From: Saussurea involucrata
Lineage: Eukaryota > Streptophyta > Magnoliopsida > Asterales > Asteraceae
NCBI GenBank assembly: GCA_033807775.1
Contig: CM066315.1
Coordinates: 59,736,820-59,800,819 of the forward strand
Direction of reading: 5' to 3'
DNA: 64,000 nucleotides
Position 1 is the first letter of the stretch, and every line of letters begins with the position of its first letter. Shown piece by piece: positions 1 to 11,199 of this stretch. The translations under genes and the position numbers were made by a program. Under the pieces are notes generated by a model. It was not told the DNA's origin, ran no database searches, and worked only from the letters and a program-made list of their open reading frames with translations.

Positions 1-148
1 ACATGAATTGAAGCAGCGATGCTTCAAACACATAAGCAACACCCAAATTTATTATTTTAATTCCCTTGTAACAATGTGTGAATGAATGGCAAATTGTTGT
101 CAGCCAAGCATAATTGCAAAGGCGATGTACTAGTGAGTGAAAATATTA

Positions 149-532
149 TGAGGTGCCCGTTTGCTTTGACACGGAATGTATTTGAGGGATTTGGATTTCG
201 TGGAAGGATTTGGAAGCTTTGGTGTATTTGGTTTGTAGGATTTGGAACAGAATCAAATTCCATTCTTTATAGATAATTTATAAATAAATAAACAAATTAT
301 TTAAAAATAATTAAATTACAAGTTTATTAATTGATTATTACAAAACGAATGTTTTTAACATATTTTAAAACATTGTTACAAACAAATCAATGAAATCGCG
401 TGAAATACCATGGGCTTTCTAAATCCAATGTTTGTATGAAATCCCAAGATTTTAATTCCGGACTTTCCTCAAACAAAACACGGGATTGGAATGGAATCCA
501 GTTCCAAATCCCACAAACCAAACCGGCCCTCA
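149..532. mobile_element. MITE with imperfect terminal inverted repeats (MITE family 1)
   Basis: An AT-rich block of about 380 bp without coding sequence. The left end reads GAGGTGCCCGTTTG and the reverse complement of the right end reads GAGGGCCGGTTTGG, continuing into similar GGATTTGGA text, so the ends are imperfect inverted repeats. A second, more decayed copy of the same interior lies at about 6698-7425. No clean target duplication was found, so the borders are approximate. The end sequence resembles Tourist/PIF-Harbinger MITEs, but the superfamily is not certain. Confidence 0.55.
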
Positions 533-1151
533 GTGTATTAGTAATCTTTTGAAAATCTTATCATGTCTCATATTGCTTTCATGCTTACGGCAAAGTTGCA
601 CTCACGAATGAAAACGGAGAAAGTTGTTCTAAGAATGGTATCCACTTTCTATAGCTTTACGTACAGAGAGACAAGGGCCCATAAAACTAATAACAAATTA
701 GGTAAGAAAAATGTACATTCTCCTATTCATAGAATACCTAAAATATAAATATGGGGGATGTCATTCAGTCCCAGCATGTGATCAGTTTTGTTAACAGGCC
801 CTTTTACTACATTTATGAAAGATATTTAAGTGGAAGACATGGTTTGGGAGGGAAATGGACAAATGGTCCCATGTCCCCTAGGCTCGATCAGGGCCCAATC
901 TCACATCATTGCACAAGAATATAATTAGTTTGAAGGAAGCTTTGTAAAAATCATCCCAGTGCGACAGGAGGCCATCCAAAGATCAAAATCATACCATACC
1001 TCACAACTACATATTCAGCAATATACCAAAAAGACACTCCTGAAGCTATCCAATCATTTTTCATGATCAAAATCATACCATTCTCATGCGTACTACAATA
1101 CAGGAGAAAAAAGAACAAAATCGAGGCAATACGAAAAATGCTTCTCTAGTA

Positions 1152-1188
<37 letters not shown>

Positions 1189-1213
1189 GAATACTACTAA
1201 CGATTTCAATTAG
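533..1213. other. Region downstream of the Jagunal-like gene, no gene seen
   Basis: No convincing coding sequence on either strand. It should contain the 3' UTR and poly(A) site of the minus-strand gene at 1214-3173. A pure GA microsatellite lies at 1154-1184. Confidence 0.5.
1154..1184. repeat. (GA)n microsatellite
   Basis: About 15 uninterrupted GA units, about 30 bp beyond the stop codon of the minus-strand gene and therefore probably inside its 3' UTR. Confidence 0.9.
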
Positions 1214-3173
1214 TCAAGCTGCTCTTTTTGGAGGAGACATATTTCCGATGAGAGATGCTGTTGTAGTGACGGAAAATATTTGTACAAACAGTCCTGCCAC
1301 ACAATAAGGCTCCATTGTTAGATATACAAACAGCACATATGCTATATATGGAAAAATTAATATGATGGCACAAAGGTTTGAACTCACCCGCAAAAACAAA
1401 AGCAATCTTCAATAGAGAAAATTTCTCTGTTTCCCAGTTACTCAGATCATGAACAACCTGATGAAGATACAATATATGATGTTTGATCATTGGCAAACGG
1501 TCAGCACTAAATATAGGCAGGTCCCAGTATCAGCCTCTCAAATCTCAATAAATAATGGGTCATTCAGCTACCAAGCGGTAAATAAAAACAATAATAATAA
1601 CATCTATACTAGGAGAGAAGGAATTTTCTTGCCTTTAGTTGGATATTGCTTTGGATGACAGAAGCAATTGACACAAGTATTCCTATGGATGATCCAACCA
1701 TATAAATTTTCAAAAAGTTAGCTCTGCTACGCTTTCGACCTACATTAATTAAACAATAACAATGAATAAGTTTCATGCAACAAACATTAAGTTTTCTTTA
1801 CAGCACTAAAATAATAGTGGTTAGTGGTTACCCAATTCTCCGAGTATGATTGATATGAATGTTATAGAACTAGATGCAGCAGCTAATGTTTCAAGAGGCT
1901 CCTTCTTTAAAAGTGTAAAAAATACGTCAAGTACTCCTGCCAACAGTACCACTGCCTGCAGTCAACATGCATGTCTTGTTACACATGTTTACAAGCATCA
2001 AATAAGCTGATTGAATAAGTTGTGATTCCCATTAAGCTCAATAAGCTGCTGACAAACAGGCCCTTAACCCTTACCACAACCCCATGAATTATTGAAGCAT
2101 GTTTCTGACCACAGGCTCTTCATTCTTCTCTATTTGTTTTCTATCTTCCCATTAAGTCACATATTATGCACAACCCAAGTGAAATTCACTATTCAAGAGT
2201 GGCCTCAAAGGATTTCCTACTATAATGAGTGCAAGCATACTCAATTTTTTCATCATTAAGATCCACGATAGACTTCTAATTTCTAAATGATGCTTGAATG
2301 GATAAAAATTAGTAACTAATGATCGATAACTTCATCATGAGATTTGTATGAAACACACTGGGTTGAGGAACCACAAGCCATGGCATCAGCGGGTCTTTAT
2401 AAATAAATTTTTCCTTGCATGAAAGCTGGGCAATCAAATTCTAAATTGATTTCCACCAGTTAGTAATGGAGTTATGGAGTCACTTTTCATGAGCTACCTG
2501 GAGAAAATCTGGTAAATAATTATTCGGTGCTCTTATCAATCGGATTTCTATGTTTTCTTAGTGCTCTATAATATCTAGTCTGCCCTCATGGACTCCTATA
2601 TGAAGTGCCTAAAGGCACTCTTCACGCTAAGAAGCATCAAACTTTCCATGCTAACTGTCTGAGGCTAATGCTAACAAAACAATAAGGACTTTCCACAAAC
2701 TAAACAACAATACACAGACTACCAGAGTAATAGCTTTGAATAACATAGAAACCTAGAAATTGAGTCCAAATAATTCAAACTCCTTATTTGATCCAAAGCA
2801 AACCATTTTTCATATCTACAATTCCTACTCTGCACATTCACTAGACCTATCAAAATGCTAGAATTTTGATCACAGATCACATAAAATTTTAACGAAATAT
2901 ACGAAACAGCAAGCAGCGAAAGAGCTCGAAATACATACCTGAATCACGAGAACTTTGGAGAGAGTGGATTTCCCCTTGGCTACCTTCGTATATCCTAAAT
3001 TTAAGATCCGACTAAAGATTTAAGATTTTTAAGAAGAAAAAACATAGGACAACGTAGTTACAATAAAGTAGAGACTGAAGAAAAGGCATACTGTTATCGA
3101 CAACCATTCTGTATGAGAAATCAGAGCCATCGGTTCCCGATGGCCGCCGGTTGCCGGAATTTCTCTGCTGCAT
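1214..3173 (-). CDS. Jagunal-like ER multi-pass membrane protein, 172 aa in six exons
   Basis: Exons (minus strand) are 3092-3173, 2939-2994, 1832-1955, 1633-1739, 1388-1457 and 1214-1293. Phases join exactly to 172 residues plus a TGA stop. The N-terminus carries GTDGSDFSYR, matching from memory the TDGSDFxYR signature of Jagunal proteins, followed by a basic stretch (KVAKGKS). Four hydrophobic segments follow at about residues 47-62, 70-87, 99-116 and 136-163; the protein ends in a short polar tail, NMSPPKRAA. Length and four spans fit the Jagunal family, which sits in the ER membrane and affects ER organisation and secretion in animals; the plant role is not established here. The donor after exon 4 is GC (AAG|GCAAGA) instead of GT. 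No GT donor restores the frame, and the read-through frame meets a stop within about ten codons. The start codon is the first ATG in a 156-bp gap shared with a divergent tRNA gene. The exon model is strong; the family name is from memory. Confidence 0.75.
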
Positions 3174-3329
3174 CTCACTCTCTCCGGTAGTCTCTTCTGG
3201 GAGTTAAACCTCGGTTTTGAATCTGATGATCGGAAGTCTCATGAAAGGCCTTCTTGTTGTGGTCGATGGGTTTAAATGTAAATGTATATTTTGGTTTTCA
3301 TATAATTCTAAAGCATGCCTAACAAGTAA

Positions 3330-3402
3330 GCCGTTCTAGCTCAGTTGGTAGAGCGCGTGGCTTTTAACCACGTGGTCGTGGGTTCGAGTCCCACGGATGG
3401 CG
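3330..3402 (+). tRNA. tRNA-Lys (anticodon UUU)
   Basis: A complete 73-nt cloverleaf. The acceptor stem is GCCGTTC with GGATGGC, followed by discriminator G. The anticodon arm CGTGG-CTTTTAA-CCACG has anticodon TTT. The T arm is GTGGG-TTCGAGT-CCCAC. There is no intron. A TTTT run follows at once (3403-3406), as expected for an RNA polymerase III terminator. The 3' end plus CCA is complementary to the primer binding site of element A (21205-21223). The gene is transcribed away from the minus-strand Jagunal-like gene, 156 bp away. Confidence 0.97.
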
Positions 3403-3406
3403 TTTT
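3403..3406 (+). terminator. RNA polymerase III terminator of tRNA-Lys
   Basis: TTTT directly after the discriminator base of the tRNA gene, before CTTCG. Confidence 0.8.
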
Positions 3407-3519
3407 CTTCGTTTATAAGTTTTTTTTTTATATTTTATGAGTACTTTTATTTGTTATATTTAAGATGTTGCCCATCATTTTCATTTTGTTATTTTATATT
3501 CAACATTTTACAACAAAAA

Positions 3520-3732
3520 GGGAAATAGCAAGTGATATTTTATGTTAATTTCAATTTCAGGTATCTCATAATATTTAATAACTGAACATAAAAGATAGAT
3601 TTAATAGATATTTTTTGACCTAAAATATCAAACACACATGACATATAAATGCGAAAACATATTACATAATAATATGAATTGGAACACAAATGTGTTTAAT
3701 CTCTGCAAATTGCACCACAAAATTTGTATACA
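3520..3732. repeat. Direct repeat, copy 1, flanking a MULE fragment
   Basis: About 210 bp of AT-rich sequence, from near GGGAAATAGCAA to TTTGTATACA. It recurs in the same orientation, nearly unchanged, at 5088-5533, where it is interrupted by a SINE. The two copies bracket the transposase remnant. The right end of this copy is exactly where recognisable transposase coding stops. Confidence 0.8.
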
Positions 3733-4607
3733 ATTTTCTCTCCCACATACAACTTCGTATCTGGTTTTGTCGGATTTCTTCGTGTTACTTTCGAAACCCT
3801 CTTTTATGAACTTAATTCCGAGCTGTGTGGCCAACTCATCCTTCGAATCAAATATTTCACCTACTTGTATCCTTGAACTGCGATTATAAGGTGAGGTTCG
3901 TAGGTTTGTGTATGAGCATCCGGGGTTGGAGGAATAGGAGGCATATCAAAAAAGTCATTTAACTGACTAAATGATTTATTACTAGGGGTATATTTTCCTC
4001 TTTCTTCGTCCTCATCACTATCGGTACCTGATCTGTCTATATCAGATCTACCCATTGTGAAAACATGGGTTTCGTCATCAGCAACTCCAACAAAACGTCC
4101 TTCTTCGTCTTCTTCTTCTTGTTGTTGCGTCTCCGGAACAAAATTAGGATAACAGTCGTTATTAAGACCATATGTATGATCTGAATAAACTGTTGGGTCG
4201 TAGGACGCCTGAAATTGAGAATCAGTCTCCTCCAGTTGGAGGTCTTCGTCATCACCTTCGTCATCGTCATCGTCATCACATTCGTCGCACACCGATGAAT
4301 CGGCATACACAAAAAGTGATGGAGGTCTTTCTGACTGGGCTGCAAAGTGCAGAAAACCAGAGATATCTACATCGTTGGATAACTCCACAATTGACCCATC
4401 ACCATTTTTAAACACTAACTTGCAAACAGCAGAATGGTCGATTCCACATTTTTGCATGCCGTATGCAACAAACTTCTGATGAGTAAAGTTTACTGGCAGT
4501 TTTACACCATGCTTAGATTTATAAGCAAAATTTGACTCATTGTTGTCATGCACCCATTCACCATCGTAACAAAAATATAGGTTAGCTTTTGCAACAGATG
4601 AACTCAT
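3733..4607 (-). pseudogene. Truncated MuDR/MULE transposase, N-terminal part
   Basis: The minus-strand frame opens at 4607 (MSSSVAKANLYFCYDGEW) and runs 248 codons to a TAG at 3861-3863. The first ~95 residues look like the PB1-like N-terminal region of plant MULE transposases. An acidic stretch follows (CDECDDDDDDEGDDED, about residues 108-124). Directly after the stop, in another frame, comes a segment with VGEIFDSKDELATQLGIKF and KSDKTRYEVVCGRENC. This is the MuDR DNA-binding domain (DBD_Tnp_Mut type), so the stop reflects a one-base frameshift. Coding then ends at the direct-repeat border at 3733. The DDE core and SWIM zinc finger are absent, so no active transposase is encoded. The acidic frame is well preserved for a dead gene, so it could be an exapted open frame, but nothing here shows that. 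Confidence 0.75.
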
Positions 4608-4679
4608 TTTTTAAGTAGTATCTCAGAAAGAAAATACTGAAATGATGAAGAAAGAAAGCAAGAAAGAAGGATGGAATGG

Positions 4680-4870
4680 ATGTGAATTGCAACCACAATG
4701 GAATGGATGAATGATTATGGATTGCATTTTACTGATATTTATGGATGAAATTTCATTGAGGAAGATGAATTGCAACCACAATTTGGTCTTCCAAGTACAA
4801 TAATTCAACATTGATGAAACAAGCCAGTGAATTGCAACCACAATTTGGTCTTCCAAGTACAATAATTGTG
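4680..4870. repeat. Short tandem duplications near the MULE start
   Basis: A roughly 40-bp unit beginning GAATTGCAACCACAATTTGG occurs at about 4767-4806 and again at about 4831-4870. A shorter relative lies near 4682. No coding sequence was recognised here. Confidence 0.7.
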
Positions 4871-5083
4871 GAAAAAACAGTAAAAACATGCAAAAAACGT
4901 GAAAAAAGGGACCAAAACTGAAAATTTTGGCCCCAATCGCGGCCCCCATCAAGGGAGGGGCTAAAACTGTAAATTTCGGCCAATCGTGGGCCTGGTCCGC
5001 GATCGCGGGGTATTTTGGCAAAGTGGGAGAGATTTTGGGTATTTTTGTAAGTTGGAAGTCAAGTTTGGGCATTTTAATTAATT
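4868..5083. mobile_element. Fold-back, MULE-like terminal region related to 6964-7281
   Basis: It shares the vocabulary of the complete copy at 6964-7281: alternating 'ACTGAAA..TTT' and 'GATCGCGG' blocks, and the same right end GGCATTTTAATTAATTTCC. It is probably the terminal inverted repeat of the MULE whose coding remnant lies next to it, or a separate non-autonomous relative. A matching left terminus was not found. Confidence 0.5.
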
Positions 5084-5087
5084 TCCC

Positions 5088-5533
5088 AAAGGAAAAATAG
5101 CAACTGAAAAAATGTAATCTATTTTATGTTAATTTCAATTTCAGGTATCTCATGATTTTTTAAAGAAGGGTGTCTTAGGCTATGCCTAGACTAATCCATT
5201 GGCAAATTATGACTGTAAGACATCAGCCCTGATTAAATCTCAGTGGTCACAATTGTTGTGTACGCCTGAATTAGAACCCTAGGCAGATGAGATATTCCAC
5301 CATATCCCCCAGGGCCTTAACCAGTACGCCACAACCCTTGTGGTTGGTATCTCATAATTGAGATGTAACAATTTAATAACTGAACATAAAAGATAGATTT
5401 AATAGATATTTTTTGACCTAAAATATCAAACACACATGACATATAAATGCGAAAACATATTACATAATAATATGAATAGGAACATAAATGTGTTTAATCT
5501 CTGCAAATTGCACCACAAAATTTGTATACAAGT
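5088..5533. repeat. Direct repeat, copy 2 (interrupted by a SINE)
   Basis: Second copy of the repeat at 3520-3732. It is split by the SINE at 5154-5345 and ends at the same TTTGTATACA as copy 1. The sequence beyond differs (GTAATACAATGAG). Confidence 0.8.
5154..5345 (-). mobile_element. tRNA-derived SINE with 10-bp target-site duplication
   Basis: 192 bp flanked by the direct repeat GGTATCTCAT (5144-5153 and 5346-5355). On the minus strand it starts AACCACAAGGGTTG. It then shows an A-box-like TGGCGTACTGGTTAAGG and a B-box-like GGTTCTAATTC, the internal promoter of tRNA-derived SINEs. It ends in a short A-rich tail (CTTTAAAAAATC). The target duplication and promoter boxes make the call firm; the SINE family was not identified. 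Confidence 0.85.
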
Positions 5534-6029
5534 AATACAATGAGAAAACATATGGCCATAGTGTCACACCTCACCTTGTGGTAATATTACATGGTTTTAA
5601 ACATGTGTTTTTTAAACATGCTCAAGAAATATTTATAAACATAAATGTGTGCTTTAAAACATAAGAAGTAAGATAAAGTGTACCATAGTAAAGTAGTGCA
5701 TCACGGAGTAACAATAAAATTTTGAAAATCTATAACTTGGTGGACCAAAACATATGATGTGTCCAGATATACAGTCATACAGATGTTACTCCTAATACAT
5801 GTCAGATTAAAATCAGTCAGAAGCAAAAATTAAAAATACAACATTAAAACAACAAACGAAATCAAATTGTGTTGATTTTTTGATACACTTTGCTCTACTT
5901 TCAACTTGGTACTACACTTTAGTATTGAGATACATTTAAAGAGATGGCAAGATAGTATCAAGAAAGGATTTATCCTTTCATGTTTTATTGGAAGCTAAAC
6001 TATATATATATATATATGTATATACATAT

Positions 6030-6063
<34 letters not shown>

Positions 6064-6697
6064 TCAAATACTAGTGAAAAGAATAAGACAAGTAACAAAA
6101 TGCTTTTAATCACTTGGTATATGATTCACTTGCTCAATTTAAAGATGAAACTTTCATATTCAATTCTTGGTTTTTTTAGAGGGAGCTCTATTTTGAATTT
6201 TGTAATGCCCCTTTTGTACAATTATTAAATTGTAAAATAAAATTGTTTATATATCTTTCTTACTTTTTTAAATAATTAAAACTTATCTAACACTGAAATC
6301 AAACCACAAATCACATCCCCAAACATAATCTCATAATAATATCTTCTTACAATTCAGAAGAGAAAACTAGTGATGTCAAGTCATTAACATTTTCAACAAA
6401 TTCTATAAAATAGATATTTTAGAAATTTTGAATAAGTTTATTGTTCTAAAATTTCTTTAAAATGAAAATAGGAGAGAGTAAGTGAAACATCACAATTTTG
6501 AAAAACCCTTCAAAAATAATTATCATTAGATAGATATAAATTTTTTTATTTTACTCAGAAACCTTGATTTTAAATGTTAAAAGAATATTGTATTAAACTT
6601 ATAGAATTTTTAATAATATAATATATGGTGCAGTATCTAAAATTAAAAAAAAACTAAAGGTCATTTGCTCTAATAGAATGAACATCTTTTCTAAGAA
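5534..6697. other. Non-coding AT-rich interval
   Basis: No coding sequence or TE ends were recognised. A compound TA/GT/GA microsatellite lies at about 6001-6062. Confidence 0.5.
6001..6062. repeat. Compound TA-GT-GA microsatellite
   Basis: (TA)n, then mixed TATA/CATA, then (GT)n and (GA)n in direct succession. Confidence 0.85.
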
Positions 6698-7425
6698 GGT
6701 TCAGTCTTGTGAAACCGCAACGTATAAGGGTTTGAGAAATTTGGATTTAATGGAAGGATTTGGGAATCACTGGTATGATTTGTAGGATTTGAAATGAAAC
6801 TGAATTCCATTTCTTATAAATAATTTATAAAAACAAATGATAAATAATCATTAAAATAATTGAAGAAATTTGTATACTAATCTATTATTATAAAACATTA
6901 AAACTTATGTTTATACCATACTTTAAAACATTTACATAGAAATCATACCAGGGTATTTTAAAGGGAAATTAATTAAAATGCCACAAGTTTGAAAGTGAGT
7001 TACCAAAATACCCCAAAAAATTAATTTCTTACCAAAATGCCCTTTTTCCGCGGAGGGAGCCCTCTATAGCGGGCAGGGACTGAAAGTGTAAAATTTTGCA
7101 AGATTATTTACACTTTCAGTCCCCATAGCGGGCCATCGCGGGGGCCAGAGACTGAAAGTGTAAATATATCTTGCAAAAAATTTCACAATTGGTCTCTGCC
7201 CTCGATCGCGGGCTGTTATCGCGGGGAAAAAGGACATTTTGGTAAGTCCCTTTCAAACTTGTGGCATTTTAATTAATTTCCGTATTAAAATCCTGTATTT
7301 ATAGTATTTCAATAAAATTCTGATATTTCAAATTCAATAAATCTTCCATACCATTACAAAACATGGAATTGGAATAATCCGTTAAAATCCAATTAAATCT
7401 TCAAAGCAAACAAGACCTTAGTAAA
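6698..7425. mobile_element. MITE family 1, second copy, split by a fold-back element
   Basis: The outer parts align with the element at 149-532: GGATTTAATGGAAGGATTTGG on the left, and a right end whose reverse complement reads AAGGTCTTGTTTGCTTTG. The copy is decayed and interrupted at 6964-7281. The borders are approximate. Confidence 0.55.
6964..7281. mobile_element. Fold-back/MULE-like element with perfect terminal inverted repeats
   Basis: 318 bp starting GGAAATTAATTAAAATGCC and ending in the exact reverse complement; the match continues through CACAAGTTTGAAAG, about 33 bp. The interior has repeated ACTGAAAGTGTAAA / TTTACACTTTCAGT blocks and ATCGCGGG blocks in opposite orientations, so most of it can fold on itself. 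The flanks (GTATTTTAAA and GTATTAAAAT) are similar but not identical, so a decayed 9-10 bp duplication is possible. It sits inside MITE family 1 and has no coding capacity. Confidence 0.8.
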
Positions 7426-7797
7426 ATGTTTTTTTTTTGTATTTTGATTCTCCGTTTTGAAGAGTGTTAAAAGAACATTTGGAAATATACCTAAAAGTTA
7501 TAACGATCGCCTATAAAAGACCGAAGAATTGTACATAGTCCATAAACATCATGCCATTAACGCACATCGCAAATATCATCTTGCAGAATAACAGAATCTT
7601 AAAAACTATATTATGTATCAATTTTCTAAAAACATCAAAGTACCAGAAGCTGCTAAAAACTCTCACAAACTGTAGATGTAAACTACAAGCTAACACGACA
7701 AAACAACATATGCCAAACTTGATGTTCGACTCTCGTTAAAAACCATACTCATGTCAGATTTGATATCGAACATGTAACAGAGAAATGAAATTGATGA

Positions 7798-10700
7798 TTA
7801 TTGATGGCCACCGTTGTTGTTGTCCCTCTCCATTTCTTCGGCGTCCTCAAACCTTTGATCATTTATTTGAAGCTGCAATGCGTTTTGAAACAATGTTTAT
7901 CGTCAGCCAACCGAACCAAATGAGATAGAATAGTAACTTAAACCATTTAGACTGTTTATTCAGCACATAAAGCGAACAACAATTTAGCTTAATTCATAAA
8001 GACAACTTAATCCATACAAGACTTAATGGAAAACAGCCAACAGCCCCTAAGAACTTTAGCTATTTAGCTTGAAGAGCTTCCTAACTTAGAAGGTAGAACA
8101 AAGAACAACATTTCTAGTTACACTATTCACTCCACTCTACAATTATATTCATAAATGTTGCAAAATCTGAATTTACTTGCACAAAATAACAATCAATCTC
8201 ACTGCAAGTGAGACATAGCATCATCTCACACCAAAATTCTAAACTAAATGATACTCTCACTTTAAACAAAAAAAATATCAAATCAAATTATCTTATTGTT
8301 GAATACTAAAACATATACAGGCAAAATTTAAATCTTGTTTTCTACTAAGGATGGTATGGTTCATCAATTAATTTTGTGAATATAAATGTTGCAAACAATG
8401 AATCATGTTTGCAAATATTATAAAAACAACTAATAAGTAATAATCCAATTAAGGGTCTCAAAATTACACATTCGTTGCTTGCTCTTTTCATCACTCTAAC
8501 TTCTTTGTGCGAATAGAAAACAACTGAATGACAAACTGAAAACATACCTCGAGCACATTGCGTGCTAAGTCATGATCTCCATTTGGATGACCAATTGTGC
8601 TGAAACCGGTTTGTGAAGAATCCCATTCTAGATCAACTCCATCTACGCATGCCAATAATAAGGATTTAACGACACTAGATGCGGTGAAGTAATTACCAAA
8701 TAGCATATGTAGAATGTGTCCATACCTATACCCATGGCAGGTCCCAACTGATCAGCACTGAATATCCAATTGTGCTCTTGCTCATCCTCTGAAGAAATAA
8801 CTAAAATGTGAGTAAGCAAATGGCAAAAGGTTCCAAAGGGCTCGAAAAATATAGGACTATTCAAATAAGCACTCCACCTCCTTCAACAGGTTCAGGGTTT
8901 AGCTCTGCACACTCACAGAAAACCTCGAAAAGAGTATCCACTATCAACCAAAAAAGTCAATCAGCTAGGAATTCAGCAGTAACATAATAATAGGGAATGG
9001 TATATATAGTCAAGTGAGAGAGATACATTGATTAGGGTCCGATGGCACTAGTCTCATCTCAGTAATCTTTGATAAATCCAATGTCCCATTAGATTCTGAG
9101 TCGGAGCTTTCTGATTCATCATCTTCATCTCCTGTATCAATCTAAAATAACAATAAATTGCATAGAAATAAACACATAAACAATAAAGAAGGATGTCATT
9201 TTGTAGAAAAAAGAAAAGCCAAGTCGTCATAACTTATACAACAAAGATACCGCGCATACATATAATGAAGAAACAATTCCCTTGACCGCAAATAATGATT
9301 TTACTCGTACATAACTTAAAGACAATAAGTCAATCACTCAAAAAGTTCGCCTTTCAACCTCTAAGTATAACATAAGTGTATACACACTTGTTCCCCATGA
9401 ATACAGTTCACTTTGTATAGATGCTTAATTTCTGAAACAAATCCTTAATTAATAATATTATATGACATAAACTGCATAGAAGCTTCGTTCATACCAAAGG
9501 TTATAACAAGAAGGTTTATTACTTCCATTATCTAAATCAAACGTTTATAACGAATGGTGACTTGTATGATGTATCCTAGCAAAAATTCTTAAGAGTTAAG
9601 AATATTTTTATATGAAAGTATGAAACCACATAGTCGCTAATAAAAATCCATAACATCTTACATTCTTTTTTTGCTTCAACATACTAAAATTATATTCAAT
9701 ATCAAACTGAGTTGATTATAGAGACAGAGCATTATCTACAAAAAAGAAGAGCAATTGCACATGGCAAGTTAACAAGTTTTCTTCATATAAGAGCATCTCC
9801 AACAGTTATGCTATAATTTTTTTAAAATAGAGTATCAAAAACCAAAATCTCTAAAAAAATTACGTCCAACTCCAACAGTTACTTTATTTTAGCAATTCCA
9901 ACATTAATTATATTGTTAAAAAATTATAAATTTATCATCCCAATACACTTTTAAAAAAAGGTTTATAAAATATCATAACATATTCAATCCATTGGTGGAA
10001 ACAATTAAAATAATATCTCTCTACTCAATACTAGCATAGTAGCATAGAAAATTATAACATATTCAATCTCTTCTTTTCTCTATATTAGCATAGATGTTGG
10101 AGCAACAACAAGAACTCTAAAATCTCTACTTTTGCATAGTTGTTGTAGATGCTCTAAGCACCTAATTACAAAGACATTATATCATTACACTATCATCCTA
10201 CTTTATGTTCACTAACTTGTTAGAAACTATAGAGAGAATCTGAAACTGCAATTTCGGAAACACCGAAACAGAACACCTAGATTTATACCCAAACTCATTC
10301 TCATAGCTATTTCACGATACCATCAACGACATATGATGTGTTTGTTTAAGATCTTCATCAAACAGTTGTCTGGATTGATAATCACACATTTACACACAAT
10401 CTCAATCGCAATTCTTTTACAACCGCATGTTTGGGATTTTGTCACAAGATAATTGAATTTCGATGAAGTACAATCCTTGGAGAAATCAGTGTCATTTCAA
10501 AGAAGAAAAATAAGAACATTCCTGATTTTGGTTGGTATTATATTCCCTACAGTCAATAGCCAGTGATCAAAATAATCAAATACAGAATACTTATGAACTC
10601 AGTCCAACCTACGCTTAAAAATACCATAAGATAAAACATCGAATCTTACTCAATCGAGGTAAAAAGTAAGCCAAATGCTAAACATTGTTAAATACACCCA

Positions 10701-11125
10701 AACGAAAAACACATAGCGATAATTGTTATAGAGACATACCTGTGTATATATGCATGGAGATGAAAAAGCCTCAGGGTCCCTAGACACCGCATGAAGTGAA
10801 ACCGACAAGAAATCAACCGCGTAGCCTTTTGTCCTCTCGGTATCGCTCAACCATACCAATTGTCTATAAAAAGTCCACAGATCGTTAGGCATCAACGTCA
10901 ATTCACTTACATAAGTACACAAACTGTATATGTGTAAGAGGAGTTAGAGATTTACTTGGTGGAGATGTAAAGCGTGCCAGGAGACTCGGGAGGGCGGTTG
11001 GCGAGAACAATGGAGACGGATGGCTGGACGTGCATAAGCTCCTCGCCGTTGTCGGTGTCGAGAATAGGTGCACCGGCTGCGCCATCGTTCGACCGCTCTG
11101 TGAAAACCCTTAATCCTGCCACCAT
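7798..11125 (-). CDS. pICln: methylosome subunit / nucleotide-sensitive chloride conductance regulator homologue, 234 aa in seven exons
   Basis: Exons (minus strand) are 10956-11125, 10740-10863, 9027-9141, 8878-8940, 8726-8788, 8548-8642 and 7798-7872. All junctions are GT-AG and in phase, giving 234 residues, the usual plant length. The protein begins MVAGLRVFTERSNDG. It has the pICln hallmarks GEELMHVQPSVSIVLANR, GYAVDFLSVSLHAVSRDPEA and PCIYTQ (a PH-like fold over roughly residues 1-140), interrupted by an acidic Ser-rich loop at about 99-117. It then has CECAELNPEP, HNWIFSADQ, and a C-terminal acidic helix. In animals pICln holds Sm proteins and presents them to the PRMT5 methylosome for snRNP assembly in the cytosol; the plant homologue is expected to do the same. 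Intron 2 (9142-10739) is large and contains a MITE. A telo-box lies just upstream of the start. I see no breaks in the gene. Confidence 0.95.
9791..10155. mobile_element. Tourist-like MITE inside intron 2 of pICln
   Basis: The ends are GAGCATCTCCAACAG and, reversed, GAGCATCTACAACAA, flanked by TAA on both sides (9788-9790 and 10156-10158). The three-base TAA duplication and this end sequence are typical of PIF/Harbinger-derived Tourist MITEs. The 365-bp interior is AT-rich and non-coding. Confidence 0.85.
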
Positions 11126-11142
11126 GATTTCAACTTTGTCTA

Positions 11143-11150
11143 AAACCCTA
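11143..11150. promoter_or_regulatory. Telo-box (AAACCCTA) upstream of pICln
   Basis: AAACCCTA lies about 18 bp upstream of the pICln start codon, read on the minus strand as TAGGGTTT. Telo-boxes are common near the transcription start of plant housekeeping and ribosome-biogenesis genes. Whether this copy is functional is inference. Confidence 0.5.
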
Positions 11151-11199
11151 GCTTTGCATCGATGGGTTTCCTTTTGTTCCTCAAATATTTCAAATGCGT

